This document shows, piece after piece, positions 1 through 8,440 of a stretch of DNA of 64,000 nt. Location: positions 3,752,068 through 3,816,067 of the forward strand of contig NZ_KV917381.1 in NCBI RefSeq assembly GCF_002019795.1. Direction: 5' to 3'. This DNA is from Bacillus alkalicellulosilyticus. GTDB lineage: Bacteria; Bacillota; Bacilli; Bacillales; Bacillaceae_F. The first letter of the stretch is position 1. Every line of letters begins with the position of its first letter. Under the pieces are notes generated by a model. The model was not told the DNA's origin, ran no database searches, and saw only the letters and a program-made list of their open reading frames with translations. Made by a program: the position numbers and the translations under genes.

Positions 1-841
1 TCGGGTCCTCATTCATAGATTGAATCATCTCTTTTGTGAGTGCACCCGCTACTGAGACACCAATAAAAACATCTCCGCCCTTGATAACCTCTGCTAGGCT
101 TCCTTCGATGCGTTCCCGGTTGGTGAATTTAGCAACTTCGTCTTTAATGCTATTCATTCCGTATGTACGACCGTCAAAAATAGAGCCTTTTGAATCACAC
201 ATGATGATATCTCGAACCCCCATGCGTTGAAGCAACTTGATAATTGCTATTCCAGCAGCACCTGCTCCATTTGCAATGACTTTAATCTCAGACAGTTTCT
301 TGCCTGTTATCTTTAGTGCATTAATAAGACCTGCTAAAGTTACAATAGCTGTTCCGTGCTGGTCATCATGAAACACTGGAATGTTCGTTTCTTTTTTCAG
401 TCTTTCCTCAATCACAAAACAGTTTGGAGCCGCAATATCCTCTAAATTCACTCCACCGAAGTTTGGTTCTAATAACTTCACGGTTTCAATTATTTTTTCA
501 ACATCATTTGTATTTAAGCAAATTGGAAATGCATCTACACCTGCAAAGGATTTGAATAAAACAGCTTTTCCTTCCATTACTGGTAGAGCCGCTTCTGGCC
601 CTATGTTTCCTAGTCCTAATACAGCTGTTCCATCTGTTACAACAGCGACCATATTCCCTTTCATTGTGTAATCATAAACAGCTTCCTTATTATCAAAAAT
701 TTCTTTACAAGGTTCTGCAACGCCAGGTGAATACGCTAAACTCAAGTCCCTCGCATTTCTTACAGGAACCTTTGCTTTTGATTCCAGTTTACCTTTGTTT
801 ACACGGTGAATATGTAATGCCTCTTCTCTCGTTGTTGCCAT
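1..841 (-). CDS. ytsJ: Malic enzyme, 5' part (runs off the left edge)
   Basis: Oxidative decarboxylation of malate to pyruvate with NAD(P)+, a cytosolic anaplerotic/NADPH-producing step. About 280 N-terminal residues are present; the C-terminal third lies outside the window. The reverse-strand translation starts MATTREEALHIHRVNKGKLE and contains the family signatures DGTAVLGLGNIG, KAVLFKSFAGVDAFP, FHDDQHGTAIV and the dinucleotide-binding loop region VIANGAGAAG. The ATG at 841 follows an AAGGAGTG ribosome binding site. It lies downstream of dnaE in the same direction, as ytsJ does in B. subtilis. Cofactor preference cannot be read here. A GntR-type operator lies just upstream. Confidence 0.95.
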   Translation of the reverse strand, partial: MATTREEALHIHRVNKGKLESKAKVPVRNARDLSLAYSPGVAEPCKEIFDNKEAVYDYTMKGNMVAVVTDGTAVLGLGNIGPEAALPVMEGKAVLFKSFAGVDAFPICLNTNDVEKIIETVKLLEPNFGGVNLEDIAAPNCFVIEERLKKETNIPVFHDDQHGTAIVTLAGLINALKITGKKLSEIKVIANGAGAAGIAIIKLLQRMGVRDIIMCDSKGSIFDGRTYGMNSIKDEVAKFTNRERIEGSLAEVIKGGDVFIGVSVAGALTKEMIQSMNEDP

Positions 842-894
842 GAAACCACACTCCTTCAATCTATCCAACCATGGATAGCCTTTTATTCGTGTAC

Positions 895-905
895 TGGTCA
901 GACCA
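895..905. promoter_or_regulatory. GntR/FadR-type operator upstream of malic enzyme
   Basis: TGGTCAGACCA is a perfect interrupted palindrome matching the TnGTnnnACnA pattern of FadR-subfamily GntR regulators. It sits in the ytsJ-dnaE gap, with a reverse-strand TATAAT (917-922) about 11 bp upstream, so it would overlap the start of a ytsJ transcript. The regulator is not in the window. In many bacilli a GntR-family gene lies next to the malic enzyme and acc genes, which would fit, but this is inference. Confidence 0.5.
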
Positions 906-943
906 CTGAATTCTTATTATAACAAATAGTCAATCAGGTTACA

Positions 944-3900
944 TCAACTATTCGTTTTTACAACTACATTTTTTTCTCCGAGTACGTCTTTTAGTTGCAT
1001 AATTACATCATGATTTACGGTAATCCAATCGCTTTCTGGGAGCTGAACATAGCGACTTTGACTCTCATAATAAAGAACAACCTCGGCATCGCCAGGAAAC
1101 AAAGCCAAAGTATTTTTTATTTTGATTAAAAGCTCACGACTCTCACGGTTCGGTTCAATTTTTAGAAAGACACGTTGTTTTTGAAGGTCCTCTAGCCTTT
1201 TTATCCTATCGACTAGTAAGGATGTTTTATTATTTCTAACATCTATTTTGCCTTCAAAACACAGCATGACTCCTTCGGCAAGTAGATGACGATATGTGGC
1301 TAGTGTCTCTGGAAAAATCGTTACTCCAAGTTCCCCTTCTTCATCAGTAATTGTCAAAAACATCATTTCTTTACCCGTTTTTGTTCGGATTTTCTGCAGT
1401 TGCTCCACCAGACCTGCTACTTTAATTTTTCCACGTACATCAATAAGCTTAGAAGTTGATAGACATCCATATGCCTTCACAACTTTTGAATAGGTTGTTA
1501 AAGGATGCCCTGATATATAAAAGCCAACTACATCTTTTTCAAACTTTAGCTTTTCAGCTTCAGTAAACGGTGGTACATCATAATATGGTGGTTTAGCCTC
1601 GTCTATGCTAAAAAGTTGTCCACTTTCTTCCCTAGATGCTTTCAGTTCCTCACTATATGTTAGGACATCATCAAGGGATGCTAACAGTTGTGCACGGTGG
1701 TTGCCACACTCATCAAAACAACCGGATATGATTAACGTCTCAATTGCTTTTCGTGACACTTTTTTCACATCAATTCTCAAGCAAAAATCTATTAAATCGT
1801 GATAAGCCCTCTCTCTTCTTTTATTGACAATTTCTTCTGCTGCAATTCTTCCAATGTTTTTTAATGATTGAAATCCAAAGCGGATGCTGTCTTTCTCTAA
1901 GGTGAACACAACATCACTTTGGTTAATTGATGGCGGGAGAACGGAAATTCCGTTTCTCTTTGCTTCTCTAAAATACTGCAATAACTTTATTTCATGGAAT
2001 CCGACACTTTCTAATAATGCCGTATAAAAAGCAGTTGGGTAATTTGCTTTTAAATAAGCTAACTGATACGCAATCACACTATAAGCTACTGCATGACTTC
2101 GGTTAAATCCATAATCAGCAAAGTGAACGATACTATCATAAATTTGACTCGCCACTTTTTCATCAAACCCTTTAGCTATCGCTCCCGTAACAAAGCGTTT
2201 TCTCTGGAGTTCTAGTTCATTTCGTTGTTTTTTACTTACAGCACGCCGAAGAATATCAGCTTCTCCTAGTGAAAAGCCTGCCATTGTTGCTGCGATTTGC
2301 ATGATTTGTTCTTGATAAACAATGACTCCAAACGTTTTCTTTAAAATCGGTTCCAAACTCGGATGAAGATAATTTACTTCTATTTTTTTATGTTTTGCTC
2401 CGATGTATTGGTCAATAAACTGCATGGGACCGGGCCGATATAACGCGTTTACAGCGACAATATCTTCAAAATCATTTGGTTTTAATTTCACTAATACTTT
2501 ACGCATCCCATCCGACTCAAGCTGAAAAATACCTGTAGTCTCTCCTTTACCTAAGAGCTCGTACACTTTTTCGTCATCAAATGGGATGTTCTCAAGGTCA
2601 AGTTCAACTCCAAACTTTTCATTTACTAAATGAAGAATATCTTCAAGTAACGTTAAATTCCGTAGACCGAGGAAGTCCATTTTAAGCAATCCAATTTCTT
2701 CAAGTATGCCCATTGGATACTGGGTTAACGCAATATCGGCTTGTCCAGGTTGAAGAGCAACTGACTTTTGTAAAGGCGCATCGCCAATCACCACTCCAGC
2801 AGCATGCGTAGAGGCATGTCGAGGAATTCCTTCTACCTTTTTGGCTAGTTCATAGATTTGTCGACTAGGTAACGATTGTTCGAGCAATGACAAGAATTGA
2901 TTGTTATCTCGTAATGCTTGTTGTAACGTGATACCAGGAACACTAGGAATTTGCTTCGCTAATTTATCGATTATTGGTACATCTATGCTAAGAACACGGC
3001 CAACATCTCTGATGGCTGCTTTTGCTGCTAGCGTACCAAAGGTAATGATTTGAGCGACATGGTCTTTTCCATATTTATTAGCGACATATTGGATAACCTC
3101 ATCCCGACGACGGTCCGAAAAATCGATATCAATATCTGGCATTGAAATTCGTTCTGGATTAAGAAATCGTTCAAATAACAATTCAAAATGAATCGGGTCC
3201 ACTTTCGTGATGTTTAGTAGATACGCAACAAGAGACCCTGCAGCTGAACCCCTTCCAGGTCCTGTAATAATTCCTTGCTCATGAGCAAATTTCATGAAAT
3301 CCCATACAACTAGAAAATAGTCACTAAAATTCATTTTTTCGATAACTTCTAGTTCATATCGAAGTCTTTCTTTTACCAGCTCGGTCGGTTGCTTATATTT
3401 TTTCTCCAATCCCTCATAACAAAGATCTTGTAATCTATTATGAGCACTTACTCCTGCAGGAAGCGGGTACTTAGGTAAAAGATTTTGCTTAAAGCTAAGC
3501 TCTACCTGACAACGTCTAGCAATAACTTCTGTGTTTGTGCAAGCTTCGGGAATAAAGGAGAAGAGCCTCTCCATCTCAGTTTCAGATTTAAGGTAATACT
3601 GGGACTCCTTCAGTTCAAAAGAAAGAGATGAGAGCTTCTCTCCCTGCCCGATAGCACTTACCGTTTGATATACCTCAAAGTCTTGTTTATCTAAGAAGAA
3701 GACATGGTTCGTCGCTACCAATTGACATCCTGTCCGCTCTGATAGGCTAAGCAATTGTTGCACAGTTTCTTTATCTGCCTTTTCATGCATTTGCAATTCT
3801 ATAAAAACATGTTCTTTTCCAACTTCAGTAAGATATTGCGTAATGATGTCAATTGCTTCATTCACATTTTTTCGTTGTAATGCCTGTGATACTTCTCCAC

Positions 3901-4303
3901 CTTCAAATGGGAGAATAAAGATTAGACCTTCCTTATGTTGAAAGATGATTTCTTTTAAAACAGCTGGGTAACGAAGTCCATTCATTTGGGCAGCCGTTGA
4001 CAATGCTAAAAGCCCTTGGTAGCCGATTTCATTTTCAGCGAGAACAACTACTTTGCTAAGTGTCGGAGAATAACTTCCTGTCTCGTTTTTTGTAACCAAA
4101 TCAATTTCTAACCCCAGTACCGGATGAATGCCTTCTTTTTTGCATGCTTTATAAAAGGGAATTAATCCATACACAACATTTTGATCTGTTATTGCGATTG
4201 AACTCATGTGATGAGCCTTTGCTTTTTGGATGATATCTTTAATCCGACAACTACCCTTAAGCAAGCTAAACTCACTATGTACATGTAAATGAGTAAATGC
4301 CAT
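944..4303 (-). CDS. dnaE: DNA polymerase III subunit alpha (DnaE type)
   Basis: Replicative polymerase of the DnaE class; in low-GC Gram-positives it extends primers before handing over to PolC. 1119 aa, the usual size (about 1115 in B. subtilis). N-terminal PHP domain (MAFTHLHVHSEFSLLKG), polymerase core with GPGRGSAAGSLVAYLL and catalytic carboxylates in PDIDIDFSDRRRDEVI near residues 350-410, a finger/tau-binding region, and a C-terminal OB fold (KIKVAGLVEQLQKIRTKTGK, about 960-1040). There is no proofreading exonuclease domain of the PolC type. The open frame extends 24 codons further upstream, but the ATG at 4303 has AAAAGGTGATT in front of it and begins the conserved N-terminus. Divergent from ytrH. 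Confidence 0.97.
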   Translation of the reverse strand: MAFTHLHVHSEFSLLKGSCRIKDIIQKAKAHHMSSIAITDQNVVYGLIPFYKACKKEGIHPVLGLEIDLVTKNETGSYSPTLSKVVVLAENEIGYQGLLALSTAAQMNGLRYPAVLKEIIFQHKEGLIFILPFEGGEVSQALQRKNVNEAIDIITQYLTEVGKEHVFIELQMHEKADKETVQQLLSLSERTGCQLVATNHVFFLDKQDFEVYQTVSAIGQGEKLSSLSFELKESQYYLKSETEMERLFSFIPEACTNTEVIARRCQVELSFKQNLLPKYPLPAGVSAHNRLQDLCYEGLEKKYKQPTELVKERLRYELEVIEKMNFSDYFLVVWDFMKFAHEQGIITGPGRGSAAGSLVAYLLNITKVDPIHFELLFERFLNPERISMPDIDIDFSDRRRDEVIQYVANKYGKDHVAQIITFGTLAAKAAIRDVGRVLSIDVPIIDKLAKQIPSVPGITLQQALRDNNQFLSLLEQSLPSRQIYELAKKVEGIPRHASTHAAGVVIGDAPLQKSVALQPGQADIALTQYPMGILEEIGLLKMDFLGLRNLTLLEDILHLVNEKFGVELDLENIPFDDEKVYELLGKGETTGIFQLESDGMRKVLVKLKPNDFEDIVAVNALYRPGPMQFIDQYIGAKHKKIEVNYLHPSLEPILKKTFGVIVYQEQIMQIAATMAGFSLGEADILRRAVSKKQRNELELQRKRFVTGAIAKGFDEKVASQIYDSIVHFADYGFNRSHAVAYSVIAYQLAYLKANYPTAFYTALLESVGFHEIKLLQYFREAKRNGISVLPPSINQSDVVFTLEKDSIRFGFQSLKNIGRIAAEEIVNKRRERAYHDLIDFCLRIDVKKVSRKAIETLIISGCFDECGNHRAQLLASLDDVLTYSEELKASREESGQLFSIDEAKPPYYDVPPFTEAEKLKFEKDVVGFYISGHPLTTYSKVVKAYGCLSTSKLIDVRGKIKVAGLVEQLQKIRTKTGKEMMFLTITDEEGELGVTIFPETLATYRHLLAEGVMLCFEGKIDVRNNKTSLLVDRIKRLEDLQKQRVFLKIEPNRESRELLIKIKNTLALFPGDAEVVLYYESQSRYVQLPESDWITVNHDVIMQLKDVLGEKNVVVKTNS

Positions 4304-4371
4304 AATAATCACCTTTTCCATTCCGTAACTTCTCTTTTCTATAGTATGGATAAGCCCTAGTAAAAAAACAA

Positions 4372-4402
4372 GCATATTCCTATAGCAGACGAGCTATACA
4401 TA
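4372..4402 (+). promoter_or_regulatory. Possible sigma-E promoter for ytrHI
   Basis: GCATATT (4372-4378) and TATACATA (4395-4402) resemble the sigma-E -35 (kmATATT) and -10 (CATACAnT) elements, but the 16-nt spacer is slightly long. Mother-cell expression is expected for ytrH/ytrI in B. subtilis. Tentative. Confidence 0.35.
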
Positions 4403-4442
4403 GTAATAATGAAGTCAATTGAAGGAAAGAAGGAGGCACACC

Positions 4443-4778
4443 ATGGAACGGACGTTAGTCGAAACTCTTGTATTAAACTTTTTCGTTGCCTTTGGGGTTA
4501 TTATCGGGGGTTCCATAATCGGTGGAATTGGTGCTTATCTAACAGGCAATCCTCCGTTACGAACAATACAAGACTTAGCAGGTAGTTTAAAGATTTGGGC
4601 TCTTGTTGCAGCCATCGGCGGTACTTTTGATGCTTTTACTAGTTTAGAAAGAGGGCTATTTGACGGCAATCATCATGATATTTTTAAAACACTGATGATG
4701 ATATTTTCTGCTTTATGTGGCGCCCACTCTGGGACGACGATTATTCAGTGGATTACTCAGGAGTATTTAGCACCATGA
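4443..4778 (+). CDS. ytrH: Sporulation membrane protein YtrH
   Basis: Small integral membrane protein, 111 aa, beginning MERTLVETLVLNFF after a GAAGGAGG ribosome binding site. Hydrophobic segments at about residues 8-35 (FFVAFGVIIGGSIIGGIGAY), 50-62 and 80-105, with Gly-rich helices, fit the YtrH family. In B. subtilis YtrH and YtrI are sporulation proteins made in the mother cell and needed for full spore quality; the molecular role is not known. The stop overlaps the ytrI start (ATGA), so the two are translationally coupled. Divergent from dnaE. Confidence 0.88.
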   Translation: MERTLVETLVLNFFVAFGVIIGGSIIGGIGAYLTGNPPLRTIQDLAGSLKIWALVAAIGGTFDAFTSLERGLFDGNHHDIFKTLMMIFSALCGAHSGTTIIQWITQEYLAP

Positions 4779-5278
4779 GAATTCCCCCCTATTACCGCCG
4801 CCCTGGATGGCAACGTTTTTTTGGTGGAGTCCTATTAGGTATGCTAATAGGGTGGGCCTTTTTTGTTTATAACTTCGGAACCATTCACGAGAAATTAATT
4901 TATGATATAAAAATGAAAAACATTACGATAGAAGAGCAAAAAGAAACGATTGAAAAGTTAAGGAATGAAGAAACGAGGTTGAATGAGGAAAAAGAAAAAA
5001 GGCTAACGGTACAAGAAATTAAAATTACCTTTTCCAATGACAGACAATTAAAATTAAATGAATTGACCATTTACGAACTTCAGCACAGTGTCAGCAACGA
5101 ACTAAAAGAGGTAAAAGGCAAAAGCATTTCTTCTGTCGTCGAAACAAAGGAATTATTGCTGCGTTCGATCGAAAACAAAGTGTTTGAAATCGGAGAAAGA
5201 AAATACCGCTTAATCCGAGACGAAATGTATATCTATACGACCCTTGAGCTTCATATGAAAATTGAAATTGTAAATTAA
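4775..5278 (+). CDS. ytrI: Sporulation protein YtrI
   Basis: 167 aa, one N-terminal transmembrane helix (about residues 15-35, FFGGVLLGMLIGWAFFVYNF), then a charged coiled-coil stretch (EEQKETIEKLRNEETRLNEE, about 50-75) and a C-terminal domain of about 90 residues. This matches YtrI, the partner of YtrH in spore formation. The start at 4775 overlaps the ytrH stop by 4 nt; the frame opens earlier, but the earlier codons lie inside ytrH. Function at the molecular level is unknown. Confidence 0.85.
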   Translation: MRIPPYYRRPGWQRFFGGVLLGMLIGWAFFVYNFGTIHEKLIYDIKMKNITIEEQKETIEKLRNEETRLNEEKEKRLTVQEIKITFSNDRQLKLNELTIYELQHSVSNELKEVKGKSISSVVETKELLLRSIENKVFEIGERKYRLIRDEMYIYTTLELHMKIEIVN

Positions 5279-5355
5279 TCATACCGTGAGCTTTCTCAGT
5301 ACTGCCTGTTTTGAGGTATAATAAATGTAATTGTATGGTTTTAGGAGGTGCTCTG

Positions 5356-5559
5356 TTGAACTTATCTGACGAAAAAGCGATGCATCATGAAGTAGCCTTA
5401 CGAAAGGTACAAGAAATTGCAGCAGGCTATTCTGCCTATTCAGAAACTACCGAGGTAACCTCACTCATCCACCGCTTACTAGCCGAACGCAACATTGAAG
5501 CATACGAAGAAAAAAAAGAAATCGGATCCTGGTTCATCCCAATTCATAAAAAGGAATAG
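5356..5559 (+). CDS. Small conserved protein downstream of ytrI (YtzJ-like position)
   Basis: 67-aa soluble protein MNLSDEKAMHHEVALRKVQE... Start chosen as TTG 5356, preceded by TTAGGAGGTG at good spacing; the longer frame from 5311 has no ribosome binding site. It is charged and helical, with no signal or membrane segment. Its place between ytrI and nrnA matches that of the small gene ytzJ in B. subtilis, but I assign this from position only. The stop codon lies inside the left arm of a 19-bp terminator hairpin. Confidence 0.7.
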   Translation: MNLSDEKAMHHEVALRKVQEIAAGYSAYSETTEVTSLIHRLLAERNIEAYEEKKEIGSWFIPIHKKE

Positions 5560-5597
5560 AAAAAAGAGTGTTCTTTCCTTTTTTCTATTCCTTTTTT
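5548..5597 (+). terminator. 19-bp perfect terminator hairpin overlapping a stop codon
   Basis: AAAAAGGAATAGAAAAAAG (5548-5566) pairs perfectly with CTTTTTTCTATTCCTTTTT (5578-5596), followed by T residues. The TAG stop of the small gene is within the left arm. The right part of this hairpin is also the first segment of the 128-bp tandem repeat. Confidence 0.8.
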
Positions 5598-6007
5598 GGC
5601 AAGTGCGAAGCCGGGGCTTGCCTTTTTCGTCATAGAAGAGTGTTTTTCTCTTATATGACATGCACCGAGCGAAGCCTTGCCCTCCAGAAAAAAGAGTGTT
5701 CTTTCCTTTTTTCTATTCCTTTTTTGGCAAGTGCGAAGCCGGGGCTTGCCTTGTTCGTCATAGAAGAGTGTTTTTCTCTTATATGACATGCACCGAGCGA
5801 AGCCTTGCCCTCCAGAAAAAAGAGTGTTCTTTCCTTTTTTCTATTCCTTTTTTGGCAAGTGCGAAGCCGGGGCTTGCCTTTTTCGTCATGGAAGAGTGTT
5901 TTTCTCTTATATGACATGCACCGAGCGAAGCCTTGCCCTCCAGAAAAAAGGGTGTTCTTTCCTTTTTTCTATTCCTTTTTTGGGCAAGTGCGAAGCCGGG
6001 GCTTGCC
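5559..6007. repeat. Tandem repeat, 128-bp unit, 3.5 copies
   Basis: Three full copies (5559-5686, 5687-5814, 5815-5942) and a half copy (5943-6007) of a 128-bp unit, differing at only a few positions. Each unit contains GAAAAAAG..CTTTTTTC, a GGCAAG...CTTGCC hairpin around GTGCGAAGCCGGGG, and GAAGAGTG..CTCTTATATGACATG. The period is not a multiple of three, and open frames across it on both strands are artefacts of the repetition. No gene lies between 5560 and 6233. Confidence 0.95.
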
Positions 6008-6233
6008 CTTACATAAACAAAAAGGGTTCTTTACCTTTTTTCAAAGCTATTTTTGTAAATATGTTGTTAGTGGACTGATTTTTAAAAAGAAAAGCTTCAC
6101 TCTTGCGTGAAAAACCAAGGCTTGGTTTAGCTGTCCAAGGAATAGATATTATTTTCAGGATTGATTAATTCACAATAGAAGTCAAGAAGTCTCAACTTTT
6201 CTCCTATATTATTTACACAAGGAGGTGCCAAAA

Positions 6234-7151
6234 ATGGATTCTTCAGAATTAACAATGGCGGTACAAAGAATGCAAGATTATATTGAAGAAAACTTGCATA
6301 CGGAAATTACTTTGAAACAACTGGCTACTGTAGCAGGTTACTCACCGTGGCACGCAGCAAAAATTTTCAAATCAGCTACAGGGAAGACACCTTTTGAATA
6401 CATCAGATCTTTAAGGCTTACAAAAGCTGCTCTTATTTTACGTGATAAAAACGAACGAATCATTGATGTAGCACTAAACTTTGTATTTCACTCACATGAG
6501 GGTTTCACAAGAGCATTTTCAAAGGAATTTGGTTTACCACCTAATAGATATAAGCAATCTACACCGCCAATCAAATTATTTATGCCACAAAAAGTTTTTG
6601 ACACCTACTATGCATTACAAAAAGGAGGAATTTCGATGAATGAAAGTAAAGAAACCAAATCTGTATTTGTTCAAGTGATGGAACGCCCAGCGAGAAAAGT
6701 ATTATTGAAGCGAGGGGTACGTGCTAAGGATTATTTTCAATATTGTGAGGAGGTTGATAGTGAAGAAGTTTGGTCCATCTTAACGAGTGTTAAAGAGGCG
6801 CTTTACGAACCTGTAGGTATGTGGCTACCAAACAACCTTATTAAAGAGAATACATCTCAATATGTTCAAGGTGTTGAGGTACCTTTAGATTATAGTAACA
6901 ATGTACCAGATGGATTCGATCTTATTGAACTTCAACCTTGTTCAATGATGGTGTTCCAAGGCGAGCCCTACGACGATGAAAATTTCATGGCTGAAATTAA
7001 CCAAGTTTGGAACCATATCGATAAATTTGACCCAACTATTTACGGGTTTAAATGGAAACCTGAAGAAGCACCAAGATTCCAACTTGCACCGATGGGTTAT
7101 AGAGGATACATTGAAGCTAGACCAGTCACATCTGTTAATAAGCAATTCTAG
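6234..7151 (+). CDS. AraC-family regulator with GyrI-like effector domain
   Basis: 305 aa. Residues 1-110 form an AraC-type double helix-turn-helix (VAGYSPWHAAKIFKSATGKT, then IIDVALNFVFHSHEGFTRAF); residues about 135-300 form a GyrI-like/effector-binding domain of the Rob/BmrR type (VQVMERPARKVLLKRG, SMMVFQGEPYDDENF). This architecture belongs to Rob/SoxS-like regulators and multidrug-sensing AraC proteins; the ligand is unknown. Start at ATG 6234 with AAGGAGG 8 nt upstream, rather than GTG 6225. It stands alone after the 128-bp repeats, so it may be autoregulated or act elsewhere. Not part of the B. subtilis order. Confidence 0.88.
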   Translation: MDSSELTMAVQRMQDYIEENLHTEITLKQLATVAGYSPWHAAKIFKSATGKTPFEYIRSLRLTKAALILRDKNERIIDVALNFVFHSHEGFTRAFSKEFGLPPNRYKQSTPPIKLFMPQKVFDTYYALQKGGISMNESKETKSVFVQVMERPARKVLLKRGVRAKDYFQYCEEVDSEEVWSILTSVKEALYEPVGMWLPNNLIKENTSQYVQGVEVPLDYSNNVPDGFDLIELQPCSMMVFQGEPYDDENFMAEINQVWNHIDKFDPTIYGFKWKPEEAPRFQLAPMGYRGYIEARPVTSVNKQF

Positions 7152-7221
7152 AAATATTTTATCAAATAAACTAAGTTTACCTTTCTCCGTATAAAAGGGG
7201 CTGGGATAGAACTAGCTAATA

Positions 7222-7326
7222 CATCTGCACTGGCTTCACTCGCCACAAAGCCCGTTGTGAGGAAACCTACTCACTTCAGCAGTTGTGAAATAAGACTCAC
7301 AACTGGTTTCTCTCAGTGCTTAGAGC
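7222..7326 (+). repeat. Dispersed element, copy 1 (second copy at 41093-41167)
   Basis: Shares CATCTGCA-TGGCTTCACTC, CCACAAAGCCCGT-GTGA, ACTCACTTCAGCA and GCTTAGAG blocks with 41093-41167 on the same strand. Both copies end directly in a long terminator hairpin between convergent genes. This copy carries an extra CAGTTGTGA...TCACAACTG hairpin. Confidence 0.8.
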
Positions 7327-7362
7327 GTGGGACAAAAGGTTAAAAACAACCTTTTGTCCCAC
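7327..7362. terminator. Bidirectional terminator between the AraC gene and nrnA
   Basis: GTGGGACAAAAGGTT (7327-7341) pairs perfectly with AACCTTTTGTCCCAC (7348-7362). It lies between convergent genes and belongs to a family of near-identical hairpins in this window. Confidence 0.8.
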
Positions 7363-7390
7363 CCTTCTATTCTATAATTAAGACCGTTTT

Positions 7391-8341
7391 TTATTTTTTA
7401 TAATTTAAACAAACTTCCTGTAACTCTTTAATAATCTCCTCTGTTTCCTCCCAGTTTGCTGCTTTTGCGCCTGAAGCTAACGGATGCCCTCCTCCGTTAT
7501 GCTTTTGTGCAATTTGATTAATGGTTGGTCCTTTGGAGCGAAGACGTACTCTTATATTGGCTTCTTCATCTTCCACAAAAAAGACCCACACGATAACTCC
7601 TTCAACATCGGCAAAAGCATTTATCACTTGTGACGTCTCATTAGCTGTCACACCAAACTCTTCAAGTACTGTCTTCGGAAGATTCATAATAGCCAAACCA
7701 GAATCTAGTAAAGTAAAATGCTGTAATACATAGCCCTCTAGTCTCGACATTTTTAAATCCTTTTTGTACAAATTAGAGTAAAATTCGTTTTGGTCAACAC
7801 CACGTTCTAGTAAAAGACTAACGCATTGATGTGTTGAGGCTTTTGTACTCGGATATCGAAAACGACCCGTATCTCCTACGATCCCTGCATAAAGTAACAA
7901 AGCTGCTTCAGAAGAAAGGATGTATCCTCGCTCTTTCGCTTCTTCATATAATTCAACAATCATCTCACTAGTAGAGGACGCTTCAGTCTTCACCCATAAC
8001 AAGTCTCCATAAGGGTCTTCATTTGGATGATGGTCGATTTTAATGACAAAGCTTCCTAGTTTATAGCGTTCGTCACTTATTCTTTCTGTATTTGCTGTAT
8101 CACAAACAATGACAAGCGCTCCCTTGAAAAGAGCATCTTCAACAACGTCCATCCGAGCTAAAAATTGGAGAGATGGTTCTTCCTCTCCAACAACGAAGAT
8201 GTTTTTAGTAGGAAACGTATCTTTTAGAATTGTAGCAAATCCTACTTGCGACCCTAACGCATCTGGGTCTGGCCGTTCATGACGATGTATTATTACTGTT
8301 TCATATTCTTCAATTTTGTCTAAAATGTGCCCAATCATCAT
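7391..8341 (-). CDS. nrnA: Bifunctional oligoribonuclease / pAp phosphatase NrnA
   Basis: DHH-DHHA1 phosphoesterase, 316 aa, that degrades 2-5 nt nanoRNAs and dephosphorylates 3',5'-pAp; Mn-dependent and cytosolic. Visible motifs: HRHERPDPDALGSQ (motif I), IVCDTANTERIS (motif II), IDHHPNEDPYGD (the DHH motif), GDTGRFRYPST, and the DHHA1 glycine motif GGGHPLASGAKA near the C-terminus. Equivalent to B. subtilis ytqI. AAAGGAAGT precedes two consecutive ATG codons (8341 and 8338); either may be the start, the second having the better spacing. Convergent with the AraC gene, divergent from ytpI. Confidence 0.95.
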   Translation of the reverse strand: MMIGHILDKIEEYETVIIHRHERPDPDALGSQVGFATILKDTFPTKNIFVVGEEEPSLQFLARMDVVEDALFKGALVIVCDTANTERISDERYKLGSFVIKIDHHPNEDPYGDLLWVKTEASSTSEMIVELYEEAKERGYILSSEAALLLYAGIVGDTGRFRYPSTKASTHQCVSLLLERGVDQNEFYSNLYKKDLKMSRLEGYVLQHFTLLDSGLAIMNLPKTVLEEFGVTANETSQVINAFADVEGVIVWVFFVEDEEANIRVRLRSKGPTINQIAQKHNGGGHPLASGAKAANWEETEEIIKELQEVCLNYKK

Positions 8342-8440
8342 TTTACTTCCTTTCTATATCCGCGAAAAACTGGATCTCACTAATCGTTCACGGTACAATA
8401 ACTAAGTATAAATGGCATGTCCATCAAGGAGGAACAAAAA

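Noticed and set aside
5544-6110. Several overlapping open frames of 60-100 codons on both strands
   Set aside because: They run through the 128-bp tandem repeat, repeat themselves out of frame, and lack ribosome binding sites; they result from the repetition.
7200-7380. Insertion sequence remnant
   Set aside because: Shared blocks with 41093-41167 contain no transposase fragment and no flanking target duplication that I could see.
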